Both the position numbers and the translations under genes were made by a program. A DNA stretch of 64,000 bases from Tubulanus polymorphus (Eukaryota > Nemertea > Palaeonemertea > Tubulaniformes > Tubulanidae). Where the stretch lies: positions 13,270,155 through 13,334,154 of the forward strand of contig NC_134033.1 of the NCBI RefSeq assembly GCF_964204645.1, given 5' to 3'. How positions within the stretch are numbered: position 1 is the first letter of the stretch; each line of letters opens with the position of its first letter. Below the pieces are notes generated by a model. That model was given only the letters and a program-made list of their open reading frames with translations, was not told the DNA's origin and made no database searches. Shown in pieces: positions 1 through 13,136 of this stretch.

Positions 1-2272
1 AAAACTACTAACTATTACTCTGCAACGGAGCCAAGTAGGTATTTCGAGATTAAAGGAAAAAGAAACATAGAAGAGCTGTCACAGCGATAGGACAAGATGC
101 TGGGAATATTACAATTATAGAATCGAAATCTTCAACTTCATATTCACACCATTGAGGAAATATGATAAACCATCTAAACAGGCTGTATTGAATACTTTTC
201 TGTCTGACCGATGGGAATGCCGGTATTGTACATGATCAGTCTGCATTCATGATATTTTGCTGGATATCTGGACAATTCAAATATTGATCGGGATGAAATT
301 ACACTCTCTGGTGGTAAGATGAATCAGCAGCTTAAAAGGTGTACATTACAATATGTTGATAGCCAACCAGTGATCAAAATCCATCAAGCATTGGTGCACC
401 GTGCACTTCCTTGAATGATACAACAGGTCCTTGCTCCCATAGTCTGCATGCTGTTGATTTTTTTTGTTATTCCCGTTTTTGTATTTCAGGAGTAGGTTTT
501 CTCCAACAATCTCTCACCAGTTGTGGCTGGATCGAATTTTCAGCTAGTTATCTGGTGTCAGACAGTGACACCGATGGAAACATCAAAAGATCATCCGTCT
601 ACGCTCAGCTTGTAACTTCGCTGTTTTCTACCGATACAACTTCCATACCAGTCACGCCGATCGTAACGCTATTGAGCTGTTTTCTTCTTCCGATAAGCGA
701 GAAGTTTTATACTGGTGATATCTCACCGTAGAATCATCGAAATGTCAATTATCGTAGTTGCGGAGAATAAACCATGTTGTAGATGCGAGCACCGCCGCGC
801 CGCACAAGGAATTCACCAATGATTGTCTGCTTCAACCTCATTACTTCTGACTACAATAAATCGCACTTATCACAATTTTTGAGACTGCATGAACATGAAA
901 ACAAATCAGTGAATGGTTAGGCATAAAAGTTGCTAGACACAACACCGAAAGATAATTCAATTATTATGTACGCACCGTGTGAAAAAGCTCGCAGAAGCTT
1001 CAGATGGAATATTTATCACGCTCCATTAATATGCTTACGGAGCGGATGTTAATTGTTTTGTATTTGCTTCACATAAGAAGAAGAGGCGTTTGCGTAAATA
1101 GGAGTGGATGGCTATAAAGTGTATCGTACATACTAATTGAATGATCCCGAAAATAGCGAAAACATCGCGTGTAACTGAAGACATAAAAGATGCAGGGGAA
1201 GCACATCAATAATGAGAAAATACATTCTAACATTGATTCATTGCCATGATCTAACCTGAGATTCCCACATATTCAGGCCGTTTATACCGTACACAAAAAG
1301 CTTCATTGTAAATTCTATCGACATATTCAACTTTAGTTCTGTAAAAGTTTCGTGACGTAATGCCAAATTTTTCGACGTTTTAGATTTTTCCCGATGGTGA
1401 AATGAAACTATTTGACGAAAAAGACGGTGATTTTGATAGTGATCACGATGATGCAGATGATTATTCTGACAATGGCAATGATGTGGAAAATAGGAAACGT
1501 TCGAAACTTTAACAAAATGCACCTTTCATTTTCAGTAAATACACTTAGTACAGAGCAGTGTATTACACAATGATTCATAGCAGATATCACTTTTTATTTG
1601 TCATCAAAAGTGTTGAGCAACTACATCACAGTTGGTGACGTGAACATTTGTTTTGCATTTTGTGTGCGGGTTTCATTTTGTAGCGCGTGCTTCTTGTCTG
1701 TGAGCTTTGTAGTCTAATTGGTGAATGAGTAGGATGCAGTGGCCATCTTTAACCCCCTCCCGGATGAGCGCATTTACATAAAAAGCCAGGGTTTATATTG
1801 ATAAGTTCTAACTCCTACAACAGCGGATAAAATATGTACGTAGTTTGGTACAATGAAAAACGATACAAAACACCTAAAGTGGGAATACAATCACACACTC
1901 TGTCAGTATCACAAACGTGAGGACACATTCCTGAGGGTGACAAACATTCCGGCCAATAGTCTCATGTAAATAGAATGCACATAGTGTTAAATTCACTGAA
2001 TTATAAGCCATCAGAAATGTTTTTTATATGTTAAAGACATTCTTAAGAAAAACAGGTTTTTTAAACATACTTTCGACACTATCTAAACTAATATCTTTTT
2101 GGGAACAAACGTTAAATTGTACCTTACTTTTACATTTGATAATCTGCTTATGGCTGAAAATATGTATTGTACTTGTACCAACAACTGAAGAAAAACACTA
2201 GAAATAGTTTTAAAACCCATGCTTTAATTTCGAAATAAAGATTCGTAGAGTAGCCTGGTGTTAACCGGGTTT

Positions 2273-2463
2273 AGAATAAATAACATGACGAGTAGTACTA
2301 TATAGGTTAACTGTTTATTTGATGCACAGGCTTTTGCTACTGATGTATAGAAGCTTCATCAGGTGAATGAGTCAAGCTAAGCTTCTATACATTAGCAACG
2401 AAAGCGTGTGCATCAAATAAAATAGTTAACCTATGTAGTACTACTCGTCATGTTATTTATTCT
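2273..2463. repeat. Fold-back element with ~84-bp inverted arms
   Basis: Arms 2273-2356 and 2379-2463 are near-perfect inverted copies (for example AACATGACGAGTAGTACTA against TAGTACTACTCGTCATGTT), separated by a 22-bp loop. This would make a very long DNA or RNA hairpin. It has the look of a fold-back MITE. Confidence 0.85.
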
Positions 2464-5400
2464 GAAATAAAGTAAAAACCAAGTTGCATCAAAAAAAACA
2501 ATGAACGAAGCTTAATGTAATGTATTTTCTTTCCTATACGTGGGGAACATGGAGTCTTGTGTAGTGAGTATGCATACTAGGTCTTCAGATCAATGCATAA
2601 ACCTTATGGATTCATATCACTGTGGTGACAGTTGGCGCCCGGTATAGCTGTCTAACTGTCAGCATTACTAAATCTCATCAGTCACTGAAATCTTGAAATT
2701 TACTTCAACTCATTCGAACTGTCATGATGACATTCAAACACTGCTGAACACAGTACTCGAGCAAAAAGAAAAATTTCACTCTAAAAAAACCTCGAAAATC
2801 AGAAAATGTGAATGCACGAATATGAAAAATTTGGTTAGATTAAGGCAATTTCAATCACAGCACATTTATTCGAGATCATAGAAATAATGAATATGGCATG
2901 CAAAAAATGTCGCATTCTACGATCAAATAAAAATTCAAGTTCCAATAGATAAATCCATGCAAATGGTTTTCACGAAATCTCAAGATGCAACAAGATACTA
3001 TTAACACCACTATACAGTATAGTCATTAGTCATAAAATTCCAATACCGATGATTTTAGTCCCATTAAAAGCTGACAATTATAATGAATATAACTATCCAA
3101 GCATTAGATGGTTATTTATGCCCCCGACTATGCCAATGTTGTAAAACATTTCAAAAAAATTATATAAAAATATCAACAAAATAAGTCATTTCCCTAAATG
3201 AATAACAAAATTTTTTCTAAAGATGAAAAAAATCTTTTCGTATAAATAAAAGGGACCATTCTGAAGGATGATTAACCCCTTTTCGTGTCCAATTTCTTAT
3301 ATACCGAAAGGCTCATTTACCTGACTATCTCGGAATTGGCTTCGCCTAACTTAATTACCAGCATTCAGAAGAGTTTCTTCTATCTTGCTTTAATCTCCAA
3401 TATCAGAGATTTTTTTCTTCCCCGATGAGGAAGAGCTGCTGTACATGTCTTGTAGATTTTTATTCGATCTTTAAGAGCTGGTAAGCTATTCTCGGACATA
3501 GAACACAATCGAAAACATGGTATTCTTACCATAGCCCCGGGTATATAGGAAAAAGGACGTATTGATTTCCAAGTCAATGATTATTCCGAAAGCTTGCGTT
3601 ATTAATGGGACTACGTTTTTGTTTTTAGAGAACTATTCTAACATATATATTATAATATTTATGTATATATAGACATATAGTTATGATACCAAGTCCTCTC
3701 CAGGGTCGGGCTAAATATAGAATTGAAAAAACCTGGTCAAAAACACAACATACGTATGGTGATCAGGTTTCGTTGCAGCACATAATATCATACAATAGCA
3801 TGGAAGAGAACATTAGTTTATCAGAATTATTTTTCTTCGTGGCGTACTGAATTCTAAACTAGTCGAATGTTAGATGACAAAATGAAAAGAAATATTCAGA
3901 ACCACGCGTACTCTACCAACCAGCATATTTCATTGGACGCTGGCTTCATCTGTTACAACAATATGTATTACTACTGTTTTACGGTCGTTCGCTGAATAAG
4001 CCCATCACTCAAAGAGGACTGGCCCTGATAATAGCAAACCGTAAAACCATTCCCTATCGCCATTCTGGTTCAATTATGGCAGGAAAACCGATCTTTCCTC
4101 CTCTATATAAGTGTCAGTATTTTAGATGTTAGGCCTATCATTATAACTACACATGAATAAGATACAATTCTGCGAATATTAATAATACTGAACTAAATTT
4201 CTTTCTAAAATATTAAGGACATTAGTTTTTCATTAGTAGCAGCAGTAGTACATGTAGTAGTATTGGTTCAAGCATTTTAGCACTGGATAGTACGTGCCTA
4301 CCTTTTATCAACGTCAAAGAAATTACTGAAAGTATGCATTCATTGAGTTCATTTTATGTATCATTCTCAAAAGCTCATCTGGTGTACATGAACTAATAAC
4401 AAGGGGAAGTACAATATTGCCTGTTCAATCTTCATGAATATGGAGGGTACATGAAAATTTTGGATCAAGAGTTGAAAGATTGACTGCCGAGCCATGCTAT
4501 TATATTCAGAATAGCGTATATATTCACTATTGGCTATCAGAGAAGGCAACCAGTCAGCTATCTAGAAAACCTACATTAACTAGCAGGATATCTTGCTCCA
4601 AGAGACAAATACGCTTGATAATGGATGAATTATGAATGATGATGGTTGTGAATGCATTTAACCACTGGAGCGCCGCCGCCCCAAGCTTGCTAGAAATAGA
4701 CCCCTTCGATCCCCAGCACTGGCGATACATTCAGTAGCGATATGTTGTGGAATGTGATTTTATAAACATTGACTGTCTGAAAAATAATAATGGCAAAAAT
4801 GGGGTTTCTTAAAAACCTTAAAAATACCAAAGGCAAAAACCATATACTTTGCTTGCAACATATGATATCGTTTTATAATCATCGGCGATCAAAAGCTCTC
4901 AAAAGCTAAATAGAATAACTTTATACGGTCATCATTCGAAAGGCCTGATCTGAAGATGCAAGCGAGCAGCATGTGTATATCGAAAACCAGTCATGCAGAG
5001 TAAACATACAAGCAAGTTCCTTTCTCACAAGTTGTAGATGCTAAAACCCATCCTTTTTCCATAATAAAGTGGCTGCAAATATCAGATAAATCAAGATGAC
5101 AACTAAGTTGAATGAATACTTGGACGGGCGGGGGTAACCGGTAAGGCATCGTGGGTTTTCAATCGACGTTGAATCTTGTCGAAAAAATAAAACTACATAC
5201 AATCTACAGATATGATAAAACAGAAAAATACGAATTTCAGTAAGATATGAGACCGCCAATGGAATTCAACGACATCTTTAAAATGGACCGTAGCTGGATG
5301 CCTTTAAGGCTCACAACATCTACTCAGGGACTCGAGGATAATTACATAAACATTGTACGAAGTGCTTGATATCGAGGAACCTCGAAGGGAATGAACGATG

Positions 5401-6170
5401 GTTGATCTCATATGACGCAGACACGAACACTACTACTGCTTATCACACACGCACGCACGAGATCATCGATAAACCTGTCCATGCACAGATCGGCAATTTT
5501 CCAAATTCCCTCAATTGTGAACTTGTTTCGGTGATGAATCGCTCTGGAATAATACGCGTGCGCGGCAACAACAAAACCACTTCCGCTTAAAGATGACACA
5601 TATTTTTTTAGGTTGAGCTCTGCAGTAAAAATTAAGCACTCGGCAATGTTTGCGCAGCAGCGCGCCAACTTGCTGTATGCAGTTTTTTGCAAAATGCGTA
5701 GACAGCTTGAATAAACCTTCGCATTGGAAAACGTATAGAATTATTTTCCAAAAAAAAAAAATATGTAACAATGCAAAAAAGAACTAAAAACTAGAGGCAT
5801 TCACAAGCAATGAAGGCAAGATTCACATGCATTATGGATTTTTTCTCTCTTAAAGACTGCAATAATTGGTATCCCCATGCATGCATGTACAATCTGTCGT
5901 AAGAAACAACTTAGTGCCACAACAATCTGAGTGATCAACAAAAAAGCAACTTACATCGATTGTAAAATTGATTCAGAAAACCGATTGAGAAATAGATAGT
6001 ATTTTCATAGGAAAACATTGAAAATAGTAAAGTAAGATAGAATTTTGAGTATAAACAATAAGAACTAAAGAACTAAAGCGCTTGGAAGCCATCGTATTTT
6101 TCCGCAAAAAAATCCTTGCATATATGAGCCATACTATATTTCATTCAGATGACTGTGAGATTGCACAGGT

Positions 6171-6252
6171 ACAGATCCAGGGGGTGCTTTGAGTGGTCAG
6201 GACGCATGAAAATGAGACTTATTCTCCCCTTTGAAAATCCTGGATCTGCCCC
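6171..6252. mobile_element. Short hAT-like inverted-repeat relic
   Basis: CAGATCCAGGGGG at the left and CCTGGATCTGCCCC at the right are inverted copies; only about 80 bp lie between. The ends match the larger elements at 20254 and 23111. hAT-type TIRs often read CAGxGGCGGATCCAGG, which is the basis for the family guess. Confidence 0.5.
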
Positions 6253-8896
6253 GTCATATATGGCCCTGAAAGAAGTAAATGTAGGCTGTATTTCTATATG
6301 CAACCTATATATGCATCCTCCAAAGTGATAACCAACACTAAAACTTGGAAATCATAGAAAAATTCCCAAATACCATGAACATGTTGGGCTTCGGTTTAAC
6401 TTTACTTTAAATCGAAAAGCATGCGTAGATATTGGGAATAATCAAATATGTTTCATATTGGCAATATGGACAGTTGTTTCTTACAACAGATACATCTATA
6501 ATATCCGGAACTGCAATTGCATCATGCATGGTTCTGGGTAATGCAATGAACAAACAGCAATTACCTTTATTTAGAGGTGATAAATCAATATATAAAAGAG
6601 TATGATATTAACAACTTTGTCATAATGAATGCATTTTCATCATATCTATATATACTAATAGCACCAACGAGTATTTCCGCGAAATTTTTTTGCAAGCAGA
6701 TCAGCATGAACTAGTGCAACAGCTATTTCAATACAGGACACATCGCTGTAGCGCAGCGGTAACAGTAAAGTACATGTACTTGACTTTCATTCCAGATTTT
6801 GTTTTCGCATCTTAATCTTTCTCTTACACAGTTTGTTTACCGAATACGCATTTTTACAACATTCACAATTCAGTGACATTCTGACTCAAACTTCAAATAT
6901 CTACCCTGGAGTTCACCTCCGGAAAAGGGGTTTTGTTTTGCGTTCTACAATTCTTTGACCAAGTGACTCACTACAAACATATGAGTCTATACCAGTCTGA
7001 ACAGCTCACTCAAAAAGATCTGCAAAATTCCCATGGTTTCCAGGGGTACTTGTGTTAAATAGTTTCTTTGAATGAATGCTTCGTCAATGCTCTTCAAGCC
7101 TCATCAACCACTTTTCCACCAAAACAACGCAATCTTTCTATGATATCAATCATGATATACATATGTACAAAAATTTGATATGCATAATAGCATTTGATCC
7201 CAAAATAAGGTACCATCTGATACATTCCCATTTACTCTGTTCTAGGGCTAACAGCTTGCTTCCGGCTCATTAACCACCAGATAGAATATAAATATATCCA
7301 TAATTTATAGGAAATCCAAAATCCAACGATTAACTACGTCCCGTAGATCATCCATCCCGAATTGGATCAAAATAATTTCAAAAGCAAAAGGGAATATACA
7401 AATTTGTGATAAAAGTTGACAAATGCTGGATGACCCTCAGCCAAGTAAAGAAAATGGATCCGTTGATCTTAACGAGTAACATAGAAGAAACCAGGGGCTG
7501 GAAGGATTCCCATGTAAGACAGAAGTGTAGAATCTGATGAAATTAATGCTTAATGCAACAAAAATCATATCATAATTTTGTTGTAAGATGCAGCAAAAAT
7601 GTAATTTACATAAAGGAAAACATAAAGATTTAATGAAAACCTTCCAGTGCAACCAGGTCGAGACACAATTTTGCCATTAAGACTTGAATCAGGGACACCA
7701 TGCCATTTGGTAACGGGTGAAATGCTTGATTTCAATATTCAAGGGTTAACATATACCATAACCGATGAAGGAACTTGCCGCAATCATGGAAAATGCCATT
7801 GGCTACAATTTTGTAATAGATTGTGAAAACAAAATATGCTTTGTACTCGTACATATAGATAGAAATGCCGAGTTTATTCAATATTGATTGCCCCCCAGTG
7901 AAGATATGCAGACACCAATGACCTAGAATTTCTCCAAAATCATAGAACATGTCATTAGCGATAATTTTGCAAATGATTCTATCAAACGTCCCAACATGAT
8001 TAAGAGAAATTGCATTCACCCACGTGGAAACTGGATAATCAACGAAGTCGGTAATTAATCTCAAACATCAAGAATATAAGTTAAAAACATGTTGATTCCT
8101 CTAAAAGCCTTCTAACTCCATAACACCAATGAGGATAGACGAGATGGCTACCATTTACTGATCAAGTCTGATATGCTTAAGATCTCTCCCCAAAGTATGC
8201 CCATCACAAATGGCAAACCATAAAGAAGCTACATGACTATGATTCAAGCCATAAATCATATATAATTAATGGGGAGGGCAAAAAGGTCACTAAAAATATT
8301 ACTTCCACTTTAGACGAATGGATGAAAAGTGACGACAACAGCTAGCCCCGGGGCTACGTCAAACAGGCTAAAAACAAAACACCACACCAGTGCGTTATAA
8401 TGATGGTGGTATAACAAGGCAACTAGGTGTGAATACGAGACTTTTTACAACGATAAAGTTGTTGATAATGAAGTGAAAATCGGAACTGTTGTACACGTGA
8501 TATATTTTTGCAGTAAAAAGCGATTTTCTCCACCATTGGTTACCTGCGTTGTATTCGCTGTGCCTTGCGCTTGCGCTTCTCGCGTGCAAAGCTGCGCCAC
8601 TTGTCTTTTCTGTATATAAGACATATGGGAATGTAACATACAAACAAATACACGTAATGTGATCATTAGCTCATTACCTATGGTTGTTACATATATACGG
8701 TCACAAAATTATAGGCCTATATTCCATAGAATCTGATCATCAATTGATCAATTTGATCTACGGTAATCGACTTAATTCTTTTGATCGGGGAAACTTCGGG
8801 GTGAGCTCGCAATTAATGCTTCATAACTAGCAACTAATGAATCCCATCTTCTAATCAGCAGAATGCACTTTGGACTTTCTTTTATTTCTTTTGCAG

Positions 8897-9019
8897 GGAG
8901 AGCACAATGTAGGCAGAGTAGTAGTTGTTGGTGTATTGGACCACATGCCTACTGTTAACGATACGGAAACAGGTTTATCTTATGGAATACGCAGGCTTAA
9001 TGATGCAGTGGTTATGAAG
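8897..9019 (+). CDS. Orphan exon candidate, 41 codons
   Basis: Acceptor TTTCTTTTGCAG and donor AAG|GTATAC flank exactly 123 bp open in frame (phase 0-0). It reads GEHNVGRVVVVGVLDHMP, continues through TGLSYGIRRLNDAVVMK, and has ordinary protein composition. No neighbouring exon was found on the plus strand in this window, and I do not recognise the sequence. It could be one exon of a gene lying mostly to the left, or a relic from a mobile element or pseudogene. Confidence 0.35.
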
Positions 9020-12000
9020 GTATACCAACTTCTCACCAGAAGTTCATCAATAAAGAGGGAAATAACAGTCAAATTCAAGCTCCTAAATCTGGTCGAGTTA
9101 AGAGGGTTGTTTTCATTTTCATTAATTTAAAAAAATTCCAAAAACGGATAATTGGTAGAGCCATCTCTCTACTGGTATGTTCAATGGGCTGATCATCTAT
9201 GGTAAATATATTGAGGGATATCCAGCTTTCGTCAACTCAACGTATGCAATTCTTAGTTAGAACAATCTCCACATAACAATGATATTCTGGCTTGTGATTT
9301 TGTTTTTGTGTGTCCAGACATTGGCAATGAATGAATACGACCAGCACAGACTCTCGACCTGTACATGAATTTGGTTTCTTCAAATCTAATAAAATGTTGT
9401 GTGCAGCTTGACGAGTGCTTCAGCTATTTTTTTAACGCTCTGATTGAGAGGATGCCACTAGACCTGGATCTTCATTGCGTATTGTATACACGCGAGATAT
9501 GATATCGTCCACGAACCGGTTATGAGCTGGAGGGGTCTGCTTACGTTGGAAAAAAACTAGTTTGAAGAGAAACCTATTGGATTGTTAGGTTTTTCTTAGG
9601 GAAATCATCAACTCGGATCATCCAGTATTACATAAACCACTTTATACGGCCTCATAAACCTAACAGACGTTTGGTAACATTCTGTCCGGATTGCGTCAGA
9701 CAGCGCAAATGTGACTGGGGTGTTACGCAATTGTTTACTAATCTATCTACTAAATGACGAACATAATGCATGACTACCACAGGAAAAAGATCGGACAAAT
9801 AATCTTAGAAAATAATACGCAACTAGTTAACGATAAAATTATTATACTTCCATTGTTTAAACTAGAAATATCAAGTTATGTTTCGGTCATGAATAGCAAC
9901 GTGTACCAATGTCAGGAGCACATTACGCGATCATGAAAGTTTTTAATCTGTCGTTTAAATGGGCTTTAGGTGACGTTGGCTTTGTTTTCTGAATTCATAA
10001 GGCTAAAAAAATTGATACCTTGTTTCGTAATTCTGCTGAGCTTAATTAAATGTTGACCCGGCTGGCCGCCTATCTACCCTGTGTACATTGCTTTTTGTTA
10101 AATCATGATCAAGCTCATCTTCTATAACTGCTGTTTAACATAAATGTAATGAACGGATTACTAATTTCGTTGCAGCTCAGAAAAGTGACGCGGCCATTTA
10201 GGAGAAACAAGGCATCATTTCATTTTAGCCTAACGTATTTACATTTCATCATGAAATATGCAATTCATAAATTGAGCACTGCATTGGTACTTCGTTACGA
10301 ATGACGTCATCTTCAAACACATTTCTTAATATAATGAATAATATTAAATCATCACTAAAAGATAAGAGTGATAAAAAAACCAAATTGCTGCCTACACTAC
10401 GCAAAATGTAATAATCTTCATTGAAGATAAATATTTTGTAAAACCTGCGTTTTTTCCTGTACTCATTGCTACTAGTATTCAACAAAATATTGCCTATTGC
10501 ATAAGTTGTTATGTTATGGATAAAAAATTCAGACAACTGGTAGCCATTTGATACCAGTGAATGGCGGAATACTTTCACAATTTGAAAGACTACCCATGCT
10601 ATTGAAAAGAAAAAACCCCAAGAAAACAAAACTTTTAATATCTTTTCTTTTTGCCAATATTAGTATTTATATGTGAATTTCACACTCATTTATTGTTTTT
10701 TTTTTTTTAAGGAGAAAATTTTGAAAAAGAGAATGTAAGCGAGTAAGTTACTTCGTCACCAAATGATTGCCTTCTTTCTGTTAAAATTTTCAAACGCGTT
10801 GTCATTTTGTATCATCATGTTATTCATATAACAGTGCAAAAAGAAAGATCGAGTCAAAATATGCCACCAGTCCGAAGAGAGATGAAGATCTAATAAAATT
10901 AATCAAGAAGCTTATATATGTATAAGTTGAGCTATTAAAATAGAACAAGACAATAGCTGGAAGCCACGTGATGCATGTGCAATGTTTATTAACTGATGTA
11001 CTTTGCAGAAAACCGGCAAATATTCCTGAGCCAGTATGATATCAACGTGCCCGCGACTAACTTTTCGCAACATTTTTCAATTTCACCAGAAAGAAGGCAG
11101 GTCGATTAAAAATTCATCATCTGCTTTTTTCACAGCCAGTTAGAGATACGCACGCACGCAGGCAGGCACACAGTTTTTAGTTGTCTGACCGACCGTCATG
11201 TTAAGCACCCAAGCAGACTGAACCCTGGACCCTGCTTAGAACAGTTTTTAATTTGAAAATGTCATTGGATTAGAACACTAGACCCTTGATCTCTTATGTG
11301 ATGACAGATATCTGTGCATAGTACAAGAGTTGGTACGTGGCAACAAAATAAGTGGATGACCAGACACATTTGACCAGTGATAAACAAAACAGACCACAAA
11401 GCATTTTACTGCCAATAGTGTCACTCGGGCTGTAACTGTTTATCAATGCCCATATTTAGGGTCAAAACTAATTGACAACATACCTTAAATGATCAATGGG
11501 CTGATTTGACCTGAAAAGATGGGTTTCCCCACTCATGTTAATAACATGATACATGAGAAAAGCTATTGGTCCACGACTGTATTGTAATCACACTAATAAC
11601 TAATGGAACTCGTGTAGCGGATCAGGCTGAAAGTGGAGCAGTTACGAATTACATGAAGTCTTCCCGAAGACACTACAGTGAACCTTCGTTATAACAAACA
11701 TGGATATAACATATTATTACTATATGACGAAATGAAGATTTTCAACCCTGTACTCTGGTCCCCTGAAGTTTGCTGTATCAACAACAAGGAGTAACCCCTT
11801 TCTGAATTCACACTTTTCCCATGAAAATAAGCGGAAATTGTGTATTTCAGCTGGCAAAATGGCTGCCAGTTAGCAATCTACAATTTTCGAAATGGAAAAT
11901 CTGCAAGAAATCTGATTTGAAGCATTCATATTAGAGAGAGAGAGATAGAGTTATATCACCATAATTTAACGCAATCGTTTTTTAACACATTTCAATCCTT

Positions 12001-12089
12001 ATGAATATATTCATAAAGGGAATAATATACAACATGATAGTAATAAATCAGCTGGCTACGAGTTTACGTTAAGTATTATTGGTACTAAC
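9020..12089. other. Region left of the last gene 1 exon
   Basis: Gene 1 must continue leftward from a donor at 12089, but no minus-strand exon comparable with the 1,150-bp and 946-bp membrane exons of gene 2 is present. The region holds a MITE (10001-10230) and a 126-codon hydrophobic minus frame (10249-10629) without coding character. Confidence 0.6.
10001..10230. mobile_element. PIF/Harbinger-like MITE, copy A
   Basis: Terminal inverted repeats start GGCTAAAAAAATTGATACC and end with the complement TTTTAGCC, with a matching CTTGTTTC / GAAACAAGG inner part. The element is flanked by TAA on both sides. The second copy at 51462-51676 shares TIRs and internal words (TGACCCGGC, CTATCTACCCTG). 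A 3-bp TWA target duplication and GG-starting TIR are known for PIF/Harbinger elements. No transposase is present. Confidence 0.75.
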
Positions 12090-13136
12090 CGTGCTGAATG
12101 ATCGACGAGAAATACATCGCGTTGTTTCAGTTCCTGCGTGACGCCAAACATGTCTGTCAGTTCATTCGGTTGGCTACACGGTATCGTCTTGCTGTTACGA
12201 AAACCCGGCAGTTTGCCGAATTGTTTGTACGTTTTACACTGCGTGTAAGGATCGAGATAATATCCGGTGACTAAGTCGCACTTCTCACCGATATTACACT
12301 TGTGCAGGACAGCAACAGACGTGAGGTTCTAGATAAAAACAAAAATACGTTATTAGAAGCGATTCTACAACATTTTCTGTATCATGTTTTACATATAACC
12401 ACAGTTGAGTTTCAGTTTTAGTCATACCTGACTACCTGCTATCTGAAATTGTAGTAGTTTTCCCCAAAAAATGACAGTAATTTGACACCAAAATTTGTGG
12501 TCTAATTGAAAATGAACAAGAAATTATTCTGATGTTGGGAGTAGTTGAGCTTTTAAAAAGCGTAGAAAAACTATACTCTCAAATAGTAATCTTAGGTTAA
12601 GAAGGTCCAGAAGAATTATCGAGGATTTTTGTCAAAAATATTGTTTCGATTAATGCCTAAAACTTACCTTATGCAGTACAACTGATAATTCAAACATGTC
12701 TGCCATTGGGTACGGGCAAAACTGTTTAATGATATCCTCCATTCCGTAGAAAGCCGAGTTGTCATGGTTGTTGAAATGGTTCACTGCTCGATATAGGGGA
12801 GTCAAGTAGATAGCTTTTAATTCGATCTTCACAACGTAGCCAGATCCTGAAAAACGATACAGAAATAGGTTAAACACTCAGTGCTTAAAGAAAATACCTT
12901 CAGATCTTTGGATTTTGGACTACTGGAGGCACTAGACGCTACCAATGATCCTACTGGAGGCACTAGACGCTACCAACAATCCTGAATATCCAGAAAATAG
13001 AACATACCTCTATCGAGTACGAATGTATTATTCTTCTCCATGAAATATACCGACGACGTGCGCACGGTTTTAACTTTCGATAGATTTTCCATTAGAACAT
13101 TTTTGGAACCCTTCGGTTCTGGAAGCGCCAACACAT
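12090..13136 (-). CDS. Gene 1 exons 15-17: unique ectodomain start
   Basis: Exons 13136-13008, 12846-12668 and 12328-12090 encode about 180 residues. The motif NVLMENL...VYFMEKNNTFVLDRGSG aligns with NVFFENL...IYISESQIFTWHRESG in exon 12 of the plus-strand paralogue, followed in both by a Lys/Ile-rich strand-like stretch ending in TPLYRAV or IPKYEDV. The third exon has a sequon NLT and the cysteines KCNIGEKC, YTQCKTY and TIPC, matching exons 13-14 of gene 2 fused together. It ends with donor GTTAGT in phase 2. No recognised domain. The next exon was not found. Confidence 0.8.

Larger units (their letters stand above)
1..8896. other. Region without a convincing gene
   Basis: Apart from repeats (2273-2463, 6171-6252) and a weak cystatin-like stretch near 490-600, I see no reading frame with coding character. 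Open frames here are below 110 codons, AT-biased and without consistent splice partners. It may be intronic or 3'-flanking DNA of gene 1, or intergenic. Confidence 0.6.

Noticed and set aside
411-731. 106-codon plus frame, and in another frame a cystatin-like SPVVAGSNFQLVIWC near 508-552
   Set aside because: The QxVxG match is only partial (S for Q) and the frame stops soon after; no neighbouring cystatin exon was found. Too weak to call.
6736-6800. tRNA-like A-box word CTGTAGCGCAGCGGTAACAG
   Set aside because: No B box, no cloverleaf; at best a decayed tRNA-derived SINE head.
7732-8064. 110-codon minus frame with an internal repeat (KIIANDMFYDFGE / KIVANGIFHDCGK)
   Set aside because: Probably a local duplication in non-coding DNA; no splice support and no known motif.
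8395-8666. Overlapping minus frames of 82 and 73 codons
   Set aside because: They cross a compositionally odd GC-rich patch that looks like a repeat; no splice or domain support.
10249-10629. 126-codon hydrophobic minus-strand frame that could be a remnant of the gene 1 membrane domain
   Set aside because: AT-rich, no good match to gene 2 exons 21-22 beyond general hydrophobicity, and no in-phase splice sites.
11491-11517. 27-bp micro-exon candidate on the minus strand after gene 1 exon 17 (SNQPIDHL, phase 2-2)
   Set aside because: It fits in phase between an acceptor and GTATGT, but is too short to support without a following exon.
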